The notes beneath the pieces are model-generated. The model saw only the letters and a list, made by a program, of their open reading frames with translations, was not told the origin of the DNA and searched no databases. A stretch of DNA of 64,000 nt, from contig NC_087067.1 of assembly GCF_963678635.1 (NCBI RefSeq), forward strand, positions 10,149,716 through 10,213,715, read 5' to 3'. The stretch comes from Symsagittifera roscoffensis. Taxonomy: Eukaryota; Xenacoelomorpha; Acoela; Convolutidae. How positions within the stretch are numbered: position 1 is the first letter of the stretch; the number at the start of each line of letters is the position of its first letter. The translations under genes and the position numbers were made by a program. Shown here piece after piece: positions 43,501 through 56,607 of this stretch.

Positions 43501-46500
43501 GGGCATTCTTCGTATAAGTTTCTGTTCTGTCAAAAACATAAAGGCACTTCATCTTTGCTACGATCAGCTCCACAACCTTCGCCAAAACAAAAGGAGTATG
43601 GTACCAACTTTGAAAATGACTTTAAATTGGCAAACCGGAGGAAAGATGACGCCGGCTTAATTATCGGCCAAGCCTAATTACTAAACATTTATAATTTAGA
43701 TTCATCAATTCAAACAGACAAGAAGAGACTGATATATCTAATGTCGACATTTAAAATGTTTGAACCCTGGGTGAATCACTAACTTATGTCTATGAGCTGC
43801 GATTTCAATACTCCTATGAAGTGCTTTTCCAATATTTCTTACAGCTACGATTTCAAAATTTCATTACTTCTCTTGAAACGATACGATTCAATTCGGAGAA
43901 AGTTGTAAACTTTCAGTATTTGATTTTCCATGAAAAAACTAAATTTTCCACCCAGCAAAAAGATTTTCACCAAAACCGTGTTGCTCAGATATTGTTTGAA
44001 GTTTTTCGCATGAAGTCCTCCTCAAAGAATGTCGGCAATCAAGATGATCCATGGGGACCGATAACGTTTCCAAAATTACAATACACAGACTATGTCGAAT
44101 TTAGATGGCTAGGTTACTCTCACTTTCCTCCAGTATGCAAATGAGCTAACCGATAAAACTCTCAATTAAAAATTAGGCTATTGGAGCCCTCTCAATACGA
44201 AGAGCTCATAAAATGATGTTGCCTGGAATTTATAATGAAAATCTCATAACTGAAAATCGATAGCTACAGTTCCCTCAAAGACGTTAAAATGAAGATTGTG
44301 TTGTCCGATACTTAAAAAGTAGTACCAATAATTTTCTGAAACATTTGAATCGATCAGAAACCTCTCAATATCAAGAGTTCAAAATATGACGCTGCGAAAC
44401 AGCTCTTAGCCAAAAAAACGGAACCACCGTACAGATATTGATTGTGACAAAGGATGTACGAAATGTTGATCACTTTTATTACTTCTACCCTGGCCACAAA
44501 ACACTCAACCACCTGGACCTATCGGACAAAGATCGGAAGCTTTTCGACAAAAAAGCTAAATGAAGAGCTGTAACCAATTTGTAAGTTCAGACATATGCCA
44601 GAAATTTCACTGCATGCACAAAAAATGACATGTCGAGAAAATTTTTGCAAATTCTTATGTTTGAAAATAACAGTACCTCCAATACGTTGAAATGAGGATT
44701 GTAAGGTCCGATACTAGAAAAATGTAGTACCAATGATTTTCTGAAACGTTTGAATCGATCAGAAACCGTTCAATATCAAGAACTCAAAAAATGACTCTCC
44801 GAAACAGCTTTAGGCCAAAACTGGAACCACTATACAGACATTGATTGTGACTGTGGATGTAACAAAAGTTGGTCACTTTTATTACATCTTTTGGCATCAA
44901 AAAACTCAACCGTTAAAAAAAAGCTGACGAAACAACTGCAACCAAATTTATAATTTCTGACGTATGCCAGAAATTTCACTGAATGCACTGGTGACCAATA
45001 GAAGAAAAACTGCGCAGTATATGTCTTCGGTCAACAATTTTTGACAACTCTTGATGGGTAATCTTCGTATAAATTTCTGTCAAAAACAGAAAGGCACTTC
45101 ATCTTTGCTACGATCAGCTCCACAACCTTCGCAAAAACAAAAGGAGTATGGTACCAACTTGGATAATGACTACAAATTGGCAAACCGGAAGAAAGATGAC
45201 GCCGGCTCAATTATCGACCAAGCCTTAATTACTAAACATTTATATTTTAGATTCATCAATTCAAACAGACAAGTAGAGACTGATATATCTAATGTCGACA
45301 TTTAAAATGTTTGAAACACCCTGGGTGAATCACTAACTTATGTCTATGAGCTGCGATTTCAATACTCCTATGAAATGCTTTTCCAATATTTCTTACAGCT
45401 ACGATTTCAAAATTTCATTACTTCTCTTGAAACGATACGATTCAATTCGGAGAAAGTTGTAAACTTTCAGTATTTGATTTTCCATGAAAAAACTAAATTT
45501 TCCACCCAGCAAAAAGATTTTCACCAAAACCGTGTTGCTCAGATATTGTTTGAAGTTTTTCGCATGAAGTCCTCCTCAAAGAATGTCGGCAATCAAGATG
45601 ATCCATGGGGACCGATAACGTTTCCAAAATTACAATACACAGACTATGTCGAATTTAGATGGCTAGGTTACTCTCACTTTCCTCCAGTATGCAAATGAGC
45701 TAACCGATAAAACTCTCAATTAAAAATTAGGCTATTGGAGCCCTCTCAATACGAAGAGCTCATAAAATGATGTTGCCTGGAATTTTTAATGAAAATCTCA
45801 TAACTGAAAATCGATAGCTACAGTTCCCTCAAAGACGTTAAAATGAAGATTGTGTTGTCCGATACTTAAAAAGTAGTACCAATAATTTTCTGAAACATTT
45901 GAATCGATCAGAAACCTCTCAATATCAAGAGTTCAAAATATGACGCTGCGAAACAGCTCTTAGCCAAAAAACGGAACCACCGTACAGATATTGATTGTGA
46001 CAAAGGATGTACGAAATGTTGGTCACTTTTATTACTTCTACCCTGGCCACAAAACACTCAACCGCCTGGACCTATCGGACGAAGATCGGAAGCTTTTCGA
46101 CAAAAAAGCTAAATGAAGAGCTGTAACCAATTTGTAAGTTCAGGCATATGCCAGAAATTTCACTGCATGCACAAAAAATGACATGTCGAGAAAATTTTTG
46201 CAAATTCTTATGTTTGAAAATAACAGTACTTCAAATACGTTGAAATGAGGATTGTAAGGTCCGATACTAGAAAAATGTGGTACCAATGATTTTCTGAAAC
46301 GTTTGAATCGATCAGAAACCGTTCAATATCAAGAACTCAAAAAATGACTCTCCGAAACAGCTTTAGGCCAAAACTGGAACCACTATACAGACATTGATTG
46401 TGACTGTGGATGTACCAAAAGTTGGTCACTTTTATTACATCTTTTGGCATCAAAATACTCAACCGTTAAAAAAAACCTGACGAAACAACTGCAACCAAAT

Positions 46501-49500
46501 TTATAATTTCTGACGTATGCCAGAAATTTCACTGAATGCACTGGTGACCAATAGAAGAAAAACTGCGCAGTATATGTCTTCGGTCAACAATTTTTGACAA
46601 CTCTTGATGGGCATTCGTCGTACAAATTTCTGTCAAAAACTGAAAGGCACTTCATCCTTGCTACGATCAGCTCCACAACCTTCGCCAAAACAACAGGAGT
46701 ATGTTACCAACTTGGAAAATGACTACATATTGGCAAACCGGGGGAAAGATGACGCCGGCTGAATTATCGGCCAAGCTGAATTACTAAACATTTATAATTT
46801 AGTTTCATCAAATCAAACAGACAAGAAGAGACTGATATATCTAATGTCGACATTTAAAATGTTTGAAACACCCTGAGTGAATCACTTAACTTATGTCTAT
46901 GAGCTGCAATTTCAATACTCCTATGAAGTGCTTTTCCAATATTTCTTACAGCTACGATTTCAAATTTTCATTACTTCTCTTGAAACGATACGATTCAGTT
47001 CGGAAAAAGTTGTCAACTTTCAGTATTTGATTTTCCATGAAAAAACCAAATTTTCCACCCAGCAAAAAGATTTTCACCAAAACCGTGTTGCTAAGATTTT
47101 GTTTGAAGTCTTTCGAATGAAATCCTCCTCAAGGAATGTCGGCAATCAAGATGATCCATGGGGACCGATAACGTTTCCAAAATTACAATACACAGACTAT
47201 GTCGAATTTAGATGGCTAGGTTACTCTCTCTTTCCTCCAGTATTCAAATGAGCTAACCGATAAAACTCAATTAAAATTAGGCTATTGGAGCCCTCTCAAT
47301 ACGAAGAGCTCATAAAATGATGTTGCCTGGAATTTTTAATCAAAATCTCATAACTGAAAATCAATAGCTACAGTTCCCTCAAAGACGTTGAAATGAAATT
47401 TGTATGGTCCGATACTAAGGAAAACGTAGTACCAATGATTTTCCGAAACATTTGAATCGATCAGAAACCTCTCAATATCAAGAGTTCAAAATATGACGCT
47501 GCGAAACAGCTCTTAGCCAAAAAACGGAACCACCGTACAGATATTGATTGTGACAGTGGATGTACGAAATGTTGGTCACTTTTATTACTTCTCCCCTGGC
47601 CACAAAACACTCAACTGCCTGGACCTATCGTACGAAGATCGGAAGCTTTTCGACAAAAAAGCTGAATGAAGAGCTGTAACCAATTTGTAAATTCAGACAT
47701 GCCAGAAATTTCACTGCATGCACACAAAGACATGTCGAGAAAATTTTTGCAAATTCTTATGTTTGAAAATAACAGTACCTCAAATACGTTGAAATGAGGA
47801 TTGTAAGGTCCGATACTAGAAAAATGTAGTACCAATGATTTTCTGAAACGTTTGAATCGATCAGAAACCGTTCAATATCAAAAACTCAAAAAATGACTCT
47901 CCGAAACAGCTTTAGGCCAAAACTGGAACCACTATACAGACATTGATTGTGACTGTGGATGTACCAAAAGTTGGTCACTTTTATTACATCTTTTGGCATC
48001 AAAAAAACTCAACAGTTAAAAAAAGCTGAAGAAACAACTGCAACCAAATTTAATTTCTGACGTATGCCAGAAATTTCACTGAATGCACTGGTGACCAATA
48101 GAAGAAATACTGCGCAGTATATGTCTTCGGTCAACAATTTTTGACAACTCTTGATGGGAGTTCGTCCTACAAGTCTCTGTCAAAAACTGAAAGGCACTTC
48201 ATCCTTGCTACGATCAGCTCCACAACCTTCGCCAAAACAACAGGAGTATGGTACCAACTTGGAAAATGACTACAAATTGTCAAACCGGAGGAAAGATGAC
48301 GCCGGCTGAATTATCGGCCAAGCTTAATTACTAAACATTTATAATTTAGATTCATCAATTCAAACAGACAAGAAGAGACTGATATATCTAATGTCGACTT
48401 TTAAAATGTTTGAAACACCCTGGGTGAATCACTTAACTTATGGCTATGAGCTGCGATTTCAATACTCCTATGAAGTGCTTTTCCAATATTTCTTACAGCT
48501 ACGATTTCAAATTTTCATTAATTCTCTTGAAACGATACGATTCAGTTCGGAGAAAGTTGTCTTTCAATACTTGATTTTCCATGAAAAAACCAAATTTTTC
48601 ACCCAGCAAAAACATTTTCAGCAAAACCCTGTTGCTCAGATATTATTTGAAGTTTTTAGCATGAAATCCTCCTCAAAGAATGTCGGCAATCAAGATGACC
48701 CATGGGGACCGATAACGTTTCCAAAATTACAATACACAAACTATGTCAATATTAGATGGCTAGGTTCCTCTCACTTTCCTCCAGTATGCAAATGAGCTAA
48801 CCTATAAAACTCTCAATTAAAATTAGGCTATTTGAAACCTCTCAATATCAAAAGCTCATAAGATGATATTGCCTGGAATTTTTTAAAATCAAAATCTATT
48901 AAGTGAAAATCGATAGCTACAATTCCCTCAAAGACGTTGAAATGAAGATTGTGTTGTCTGATACTTAAAAAGCAGTACCAATGATTTTCTTAAACAGTTG
49001 AATCGATCAAAAACCTATCAATATCAAAAGAGCTCATAACATGACATTGCCGGGAATTTTAAGCAAAAACTTATCTTTGAAAATTGATGTCTACAGATAC
49101 CTCAAACACATTGAAAAGAAGATGACATGGTCCGATACTTGAGCAAATGACTACAAATGATATTCTTACAAAATGCAACTGCTCAGAAACCTCCCAATAT
49201 CAAGAACTCATAACATGACGCTCCGAAACAGTTTCAAGCCAAAACCGAAACCAGCATATAGCCATTGATTGTGACTGCGGATGTACAAAACGTTAGTCAC
49301 TTTTATTAAATCTCCCCTGGCATCAAAAAACTCAACCACCTGGGACTATCGGACGAAGATCGGAAGCTTTTCGATCAAAAAAAGCTGAAGGAACCGCTGC
49401 AACTAACTTATAATTTCAGAAATCTGCCAGAAATTTTACTGAACGCACTGATAACTAACAGAAGAAAAACTGCGCAGTATGTCTTGGGTCAACAATCTTT

Positions 49501-52200
49501 GACAACTCTTCATGGGCATTCGTCGTACAAATTCCTGACAAAAACTGAAAGGCACTTCTTCTTTGCCACGATCAGGTCCACAAAATTCGCCACCACAATA
49601 GGAGTATGGTCCCAAATTGGAAAATGACTACAATTTGGCAACCCGTAGGAAAGATGAGGGCGGCTGAAATATCGGCCAAGCTTATTTACTAAACATTTAT
49701 AATTTAGATGCATCAATTCCAAAAGACAAGAGATTGAACTATCTAATGTCGACATTTAATATGTTTGAAACATCTGGGTGAATCACTAAACTTTTATCTA
49801 TGAGCTGCGATTTCAATACTTCTATGAAGTGCTACTCCAATATTTCTTAAAGTTATGATTTCAAATATTCAATACTACTCTTCTTAGGATACGATTCAGT
49901 TCGGAGAAAGTTGTCAACTTTCAGTACTTCATTTTCCATGAAAAAACCACACGGTCCACCCAGCAAAAAGATTTTCACCAAAACCGTGTTGCTCAGACTT
50001 CGTTTGAAGTTTTTAGCAGGTAATCCACGTCATAGAATGTCGGCAATCAAGATGATCCATGGGGACCAATAACGTTTCCAAGTTTACAATACACACATCA
50101 TGTCAAATTTAGATGGCTACGTTCATCTCAATTTCCTCCAGTATGCAAATGAGCTAACCAATAAAACTCTTAGTTAAAAATTAGGCTATTGGAGCCCTCT
50201 CAATACGAAGAGCTCATAAAATGATGTTGCCTGGAATTTTTAATCAAAATCTTATAATTGAAAATCGATAGCTACAGTTCCCTCAAAGACTTTGAAATGA
50301 AGATTGTGTGGTCCGATACTTAGTAAAATTTAGTAATAATGATTTTCTTAAACAGTTGAATCTATCAGAATCATATCAAAATCAAGAGATCATAACATGA
50401 CATAGCCGGGAAAAATTACGCAAAATCTCATCTTTGAAAACTGATGGCTACAGTTACCTCAAACACGTTGAAATGAAGATTGCATGGTCCAATACTTAGG
50501 CAAATGTTTTACTAATGATAATCGTACAAAATACAATCCTTAGAAACCTCCAATATCAAGCGCTCATAACATAACGCTCCGTAACAGCTTTAAGCCGAAA
50601 CCGGAACCACCATACAGACAATGATTATGAATACGGATGTACGAAATTTAGTCACTTTTATTACATCTCCCCTGGCATCAAAAAACTCAACCGCCTGGAT
50701 CTATCGGACAAAAATCGGATGCTTTTCGACAACAAAAAGCTGAATGAAGAGCTGTAACCAATTAATAGTTCAGACATGCCAGAAATTTCACAGCATGTAC
50801 AAAAAATGACATTGTCGGTAAATTTAATGCAAAATCTTAAGTTTGAAAATAACAGTACCTCAAACAGTTACCTCAAACACGTTGAAATGAAGACTGTATG
50901 CTCCGATACTAGGGAAAATGTAGTACCAATGATTTTTTTTAAACAGTTGAATCGATCAGAAACCTATCAATATCAAGAGCTCATAACATGACATCACCGG
51001 AAAATCTTATTCAAAATCTTATGTTTGCAAATTGATAACTACGGTTCCCTCAAACAGTTGAGATGAAGATTGTATGGTCCGATACTAAGGAAAAAGTAGT
51101 ATCAATGATTTTCCTAAGCGTTTGAATCGATCAGAAACCTCTCAATATCAAGAGCTCAAAACATGACGCTCCGAAACAGCTGTGAGCCAAAACCGAAATC
51201 ACCATACAGACATTGATTGTGAATGCGGATGTACAAAATGTTGGTCACTTTTTTCAAATCTCCCCTGGCATAAAAAAAACTTGACCACCTGGACCTATCG
51301 GAAGAAGATCGGAAGCTTTTCGATTTAAGAAAAAAGCTGAAGGAACAGCTGCAACCAACTTATAATTTCAGACATATGCCAGAAATTTCACTGAATGCAC
51401 TGATGACCAACAGAAGAAAAACTGCGCAGTATATGTCTTCGGTCAACAATTTTTGACAATTCTTGATGGGCATTCTTCGTTCAAGTTTTTGTCAAAAACT
51501 GAAAGGCACTCCATCCTTGCCACGATCCGCTCCACAACCTTCGCCACCACAATAGGAGTATGCTCATAACTTGGGAAATGACTACAAGTTTGCAAGTCGT
51601 GCGAAAGATGACCTGACATTGCCAGGTCTCAAATTTCGAACTCTACTCATGACCCCTGTTTCCGTATGTTTTCCCAGTTGTGCTCTTTCTTGCCAACCAG
51701 GATTACCAATCGTAAAATATACCTGCCAATTTTAACCCAACATGAATACAAACACATCTAGAAGAGTAATTTAGTCACGATCTCAGGAAAACAACAAAAT
51801 TACATGGTGACAAAGAAACGCGACGACATGATTCCAATTATTGACGAAAAAAACAATCAAAGCAGCTCGAAAGAATTTGCGCACAGAGGATGAAAAAGCC
51901 AAAATTTTTAATGATTGAAAATCCCCTTAATGATTGAAAATCCCCATGTTTTTAGATCTCAGAGCTATGAGTTCAAAACTTTTCAGAATCACATTTTCCA
52001 AAACTTTACAATTTTCAGAAGTCCACATGACCAAAGATTCCAAAATTCAACACTTCTCTGCAAATAATACGATTTAGTTCAAAAAGGATGTGATTTTTCA
52101 GCACTTGATTTTCAAAACAAATGAACACTTGTCCATCCAAGAAAATAATTTTGGCAAGCACCTGTTGTTTGGCAAGACTTTGTTCAGGATACATGCATTA

Positions 52201-52660
52201 AAATGACTCGTCAGTTTTAACTGAGAATAACTAATTGGACTTCAACTTTTAACTAAAAAAACCATGTTGACCACAAATAGGCGAGAGATTACAAATCCTG
52301 ACAAAAAAAAACGCTATCACAACAGCGCAAGAAATAAAGCTGCACACAGAAAAAAACATATTCCAATGAATTAAAAGCCATTAGTGAATCACCAAACTTT
52401 TTTTTTAACTCAGAGCTATGATTTCAATCCTTTTATGAATTATTTTTAAACTCAATTAATGTCAACCCAGTGCTCGGCCTTCATAGATTAATTAAGGTAA
52501 AGGAATTTAACTCAAAACGCATATAACAAGGAAGAATCACTCAAAAGCTTTTTTTACTTAAATAAATTCTTGTGATAACATAAATAAGTTTGTTTTAGCT
52601 ATGAACACAGCGTTTTCTTTGAGTTAAGACAACAGGTGACGACAAAACTGTCGAGTTAAA
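52201..52660. other. No feature seen
   Basis: AT-rich sequence beyond the last degraded satellite similarity. Confidence 0.45.
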
Positions 52661-52668
52661 TCGACAAG

Positions 52669-52902
52669 ATGTTTAGAACAAAAACAATTTTTCTGTTTCA
52701 AAAGTGTGTTTCCCCGTGCCTTTCGGCCGATTTATTGTTTATTGCTGCAGTAACGGTAGCTTTGTGGAGCTCGGTGGCCAGCGGAGCTGTCTTCTTTGTG
52801 CCCTCCAGTTGCGAAGAAGATGTGGGCGAAGTTTTTCTGATCGGCCTGTGGGCCGTCCTGTTTCTTTGTGTACTTTGCTGGCAGCAGCGCTTCATTGTTT
52901 GA
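52669..52902 (+). CDS. Candidate small membrane protein or exon, unidentified
   Basis: A 77-residue frame in a patch distinctly richer in GC than its surroundings. It predicts two hydrophobic segments (about 24-44 and 57-73) around a short acidic stretch with SSCEEDVGEV, ending WQQRFIV. An acceptor-like CTGTTTCAAAAG lies upstream at about 52700, so it could be a terminal exon. Several other frames on both strands are also open here, which weakens the case. No family recognised. Confidence 0.3.
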   Translation: MFRTKTIFLFQKCVSPCLSADLLFIAAVTVALWSSVASGAVFFVPSSCEEDVGEVFLIGLWAVLFLCVLCWQQRFIV

Positions 52903-52919
52903 AGCACCAATGAAGGAGC

Positions 52920-54000
52920 TTTGTTAACTGAACTTCACAGTTTTAGAACACTTTTGTTAGTTCAATTTTTGGTTGTAACTTTAAAAGTACTTTGAACTTA
53001 AGTTTTATTTCTTTCTTATAGTTTTTGATAACCTTATTGGTGACTGCTCAACCCAGTTGTTTGATTATTTTAAGTTTTCGGTGTTGAGGTAAAACAGATC
53101 TTCATCATCCGATTCTTTTCATTGTTTTTTACACGCTATCAATTAATTCAGTCTCTAATTCAGTCGTTTCGCAGATATGTTTAGTGCTAAAATGAGTTGA
53201 CTCCACATTCGTCGTTTTCCGAAAGAAAAACAGAAATACAGAAAACAAGTTTCAGGAAGACTAAATTAAACCTTGAATCCCATTAAATACCCTTATTTTT
53301 TCCACGGTTCGAAAATGAAAATGACGTTGCTGAGTTCGTTTATTGGGACAAAATAAACAAAACTGTCAGACAAACTAACGATCAAAGTATAGAGTACAAT
53401 GCGAATCTCTGCCAACGATTGTTAATGCATGCGAGGACGACACATTCGTCTACTTTGTTAACGAGGTAAATGAGATAGTGTAGATTGAAATGCGTTCATC
53501 TTTTTCTGTATCTGTCATGAAACCTAGTGTCCATGGTGTGAGTGATAAAGCTGCATCTCACATATTAATGAAGACCGTCTCATACTCTGGTCGCTTTCAA
53601 CAAGTACCTTGACCATCCTTCAGCAGATATGACAGTGATTACGCCGTCTCTACTTCGGTGTCGTTTGAAAGTCACTGCAACTACTTTTGGTGCCGCGGTT
53701 TTCGGAAAGAAAGACCTCTTCGGAAAGAAAGAGGAACGCTCTTCATTCTTCTTCTAAGCGTTTGAGTTCCGGACTGTTTCACAGTGTTAGCAGTCCTTTA
53801 GGACAGAATTAATTTTCTACCACCTTTCGTGGTTTTCACGCAGCTGAAATTAATGTAGGAGCGGATTTCAGATTTTAGAATGCATGACGTTCATCATGAT
53901 GGTTTATTATATTTTTTCAGCCACTTTTAGATAAAACCGGAAATTTAAAAGGCCCTCGGTCAGAACCGAGCCTGTTTTCTTAATCGGATCACCAACTGGT
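52920..54000. other. No gene supported
   Basis: Mixed-composition sequence, less AT-rich than the satellite. It may include remains of the gypsy-like element that is clearer from 54.0 kb, but I cannot show it. Confidence 0.35.
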
Positions 54001-54040
54001 GTCGCTACGTGGTTTAAAATGAAGATGGTCAACTGGCTAC

Positions 54041-54890
54041 GCAGAAGGCGAAAATTCTTCTTGCCACTGCGGATGACGTACGTGATGAGTTAAGACGTCA
54101 TCATACTGATGATACCGATAAACCCGCCACCCAAAAAATCTTCTTGTATGGCTCATAGATGTAGGTTTGTCAGTGCCTAAGCCCTTCGGCGGCCTCGAAA
54201 GTGCATCTTTTCGGGCTAGTATCCCCTGTTTTTCCCAAGGTGCTCTTTTTGGGCCCGTTGCATTGTGAGTTAAGATGATTCGAGTAGATATCATACCTTT
54301 CACATCTGCAAGCGCGTCACATATTAGAACTTTGTCTTTTTACATACATGTTCTTATTGAGTAAGTAGAATTTTACGCTGCGGTCAAACTGTTTTCTTCC
54401 AGGTTTGCAAGCTCATGTCCGACCAGTTTTGTTGACATTACCAAGCAGGATGTGCAGCAAACGAGAGAACCTAGCACGTCTTGTCTACCGCTTTACCGTA
54501 GGCAAAGGAAAGAACAGGGGCGAGGTGTTAGTCAAACGAGTCACTTCACCTTCGATAACGTTTGAGCTCGGTGTTCCTTCAAGTACTGACCAACCAAAAA
54601 ACGCCCAAGTCCGTGTCGAATGCATGTTCTCGTCGGTTTTCTACGTTTTGGCAGGAGTTAAGTCCGCTACTTTTGTGTAAGAGCCAGAGGTTTTATTTAC
54701 ATGTGGCCTTCTTCAAGCTTCTGTGGAGGTTATAGAACTAAGCGAGTGCGAGGAAATAGAGTTCATAGATCAAAGTGATTCCGATGAATTTGAAAAATCA
54801 GGACTAAGAAACTGTCCATATTTATCATCTGCTTCTAAAAGAGGCTGTAAAAAAATTTCCGAGCTCAAAGGATTGCTTTTTTTCTTTTAG
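54041..54890 (+). pseudogene. Degraded coding relic, possibly Ty3/gypsy-like
   Basis: The plus-strand frame at 54405-54680 continues in the same frame past a single TAA to about 54890. Segments include PKNAQVRVECMF, FYVLAGVKSATFV and, after the stop, LQASVEVIELSECEEIEF. An earlier open stretch (54050-54155) reads QLATQKAKILLATADDV. The style resembles the region between protease and RT in some gypsy-type elements, and an RT relic lies close by on the opposite strand. The assignment is tentative. Confidence 0.35.
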
Positions 54891-55139
54891 GAGAATTTTG
54901 GCTAGGTGTGTGTTGATGTGGAAGCCACGGCTCTACACCTAGATTGGCTTAAATTCTTGTCATACGCTTTGGAAACTTCCAACTTTTTCCATCTGCCATA
55001 AAATAAATGTGTTGAATCCCAGACGCTCTATACCATCGATGGGGGTCGCAGGCGAGACCATATGCTCGGTACTTTTGAGGTGATACCATTTTCTATGGTG
55101 AATAAATATATATCTCGCTGGACGTCATTCAAAAAAGTT

Positions 55140-56070
55140 GTTTCAGAATTGTTCTAAATAGGTTTTATCGAGGCTCAGTACTTAGTTTTTAAAGAACTGA
55201 ACAAAACCAATCAGTCGTTTGACTTGCTTCACTGTGTGTGGTATTTTGATCTTATTTAGGAACGCCGTTATCTTGGCTTTCTCAGGTGACACTCCTTTTA
55301 GTGTTACTATATTTCCCAGGAACTTCAATCTCTGTCTGAGTTCCTATTTCACAATTCTTTGGTGAAAATTTTAGACCTGACCTTCTAGCAAATTCGATAT
55401 CTTTTCAAGCGTAGGGATTGATTCTTTAACGCTGTTCACAGCACTTCCTCTATCGTCCATAAACTGTGTATACAGAACTGGCGCTAAGCATAGATCAAGA
55501 TACTGGCGTATGAAAGAACCAAATCCCGTGGCCGATTTACTTGATCCTCGGGCAAGGCATTTATATGCATAGGTTCGCGCCCCATAAATAAATGCCAGGA
55601 GTTGAAATGAAAAGTCATCTCCCATTTGCATAGAGTCGTATGCTTGCGAACAGTCCAACTTTGAAAATAAGCTCTTTCCGGCAGCGGTTCGACGCATCGG
55701 TTAAATTTGAAATTGGGAAATGACTATTTATACAGTCCGTTGTGATTAAATGGTTCATTCGCTTGAGGTCGGGCGAAATCCGCAATTAGCCCGATGTCTT
55801 TCTGTGCAAACAAAGGGCTACTGTATTTAAAGCGAAAATGTTGTTTTGAAACCAAAGTAATGCATGAGAGTACAGGTTCCAGCATTAACTCCCCGTAGAT
55901 GGATTGGTGTAGACGGCCCTGTTGTGTAAAGAGGAAGGTCGCGTCCCCATGTTAGCTTGATCTTTCATTCCGAGTTATACCCCACGTCGAAACGATGTTT
56001 GGCAAATATATCCGAATGTTTGACTAACAAATGCTCCACTTCCGACCTCTGATCATTAGTCAGTACCGAA
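55140..56070 (-). pseudogene. Ty3/gypsy-like reverse transcriptase relic
   Basis: Read on the minus strand from 56070 downwards: HSDIFAKHRFDVGYNSE, the classic segment before gypsy RT. INSHFPISNLTDAS and KSLFSKLDCSQAYDSMQMGD (RT motif around the first catalytic Asp) follow, and then LLAFIYGARTYAYKCLARG. The catalytic box is FMDDRGSAV, and the tail includes LKGVSPEKAKITAFLNK and QVKRLIGFVQFF. Stops and frameshifts occur throughout. This is a decayed Pol fragment with no RNase H or integrase visible. Confidence 0.8.
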
Positions 56071-56542
56071 TTGTAACACTAAAAAATAATTAGAAAGGTC
56101 GATCGATATTGAATATCGTTTTTTGGTTGAACTTTCTCAACGTTTTGAAACTGGAGGATTTGGTCATTAAACTCGCGTTGAATCAGCGAATCAGGGTTCC
56201 GACAGGTTGCCGGAGTTGGGGACCAAAATTTTTAATATTAGGGTGGTATTTTTAGGAATAACTGAATACCTGGTATCCAAGAAAAGAGGAGAGATATATA
56301 TTGAAAGGATTTAAACTCATTTCAATAACTGAAAGGAAAAAACGGAAAACATCCATTTTTTTCAATCAAACTAAGCAGTCTCCATTTTAATCCTTATTGA
56401 CAAAACTGATCAAATGAATGTTACCACTGAAAACCGCAGGTCTTTATCTTTTTTAGTTTAGGAGATATGAATGATTCACTTCCAATCAATCTGGATAAAT
56501 GAATGGTAATTATGAAAAAAGCAAAAAAAAATTCTCACGGAT
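56071..56542. other. No feature seen
   Basis: AT-rich stretch between the gypsy relic and the 1.8-kb duplication. Confidence 0.4.
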
Positions 56543-56607
56543 AGAGATTCGAACCTGTCTACTAAGTTTGAGAGTGCGCAACAGATACACTCGATCACCG
56601 AGCTTTT
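56543..56607 (-). other. tRNA-like sequence
   Basis: Minus-strand B box GGTTCGAATC (56546-56555) and an A-box-like GGTGATCGAGTGTATC at the expected distance. The acceptor arms do not pair. It resembles a SINE head; near-identical in copy 2 at 58357-58420. Confidence 0.5.

Larger units (their letters stand above)
36068..52200 (+). repeat. Higher-order satellite array, about ten units
   Basis: A common point in each unit (TTGATGGG, or a close variant) falls at about 37308, 39050, 41726, 43496, 45051, 46604, 48151, 49509 and 51463. Corrected for one 903-bp insertion, unit lengths are close to 1358, 1554, 1745-1773 and 1954 bp, a ladder with steps of roughly 195 bp. Inside each unit a module of about 185-200 bp recurs. 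It contains ACGTTGAAATGAAG, GGTCCGATACTA and TGAATCGATCAGAAACC, and a larger block of about 400 bp is duplicated. The other half of each unit is unique and contains an open frame. Central units are nearly identical; those at the edges (36.1 kb and beyond 49 kb) are diverged, as expected for unequal exchange. It lies upstream of the host exon at 35.9 kb. Confidence 0.9.
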
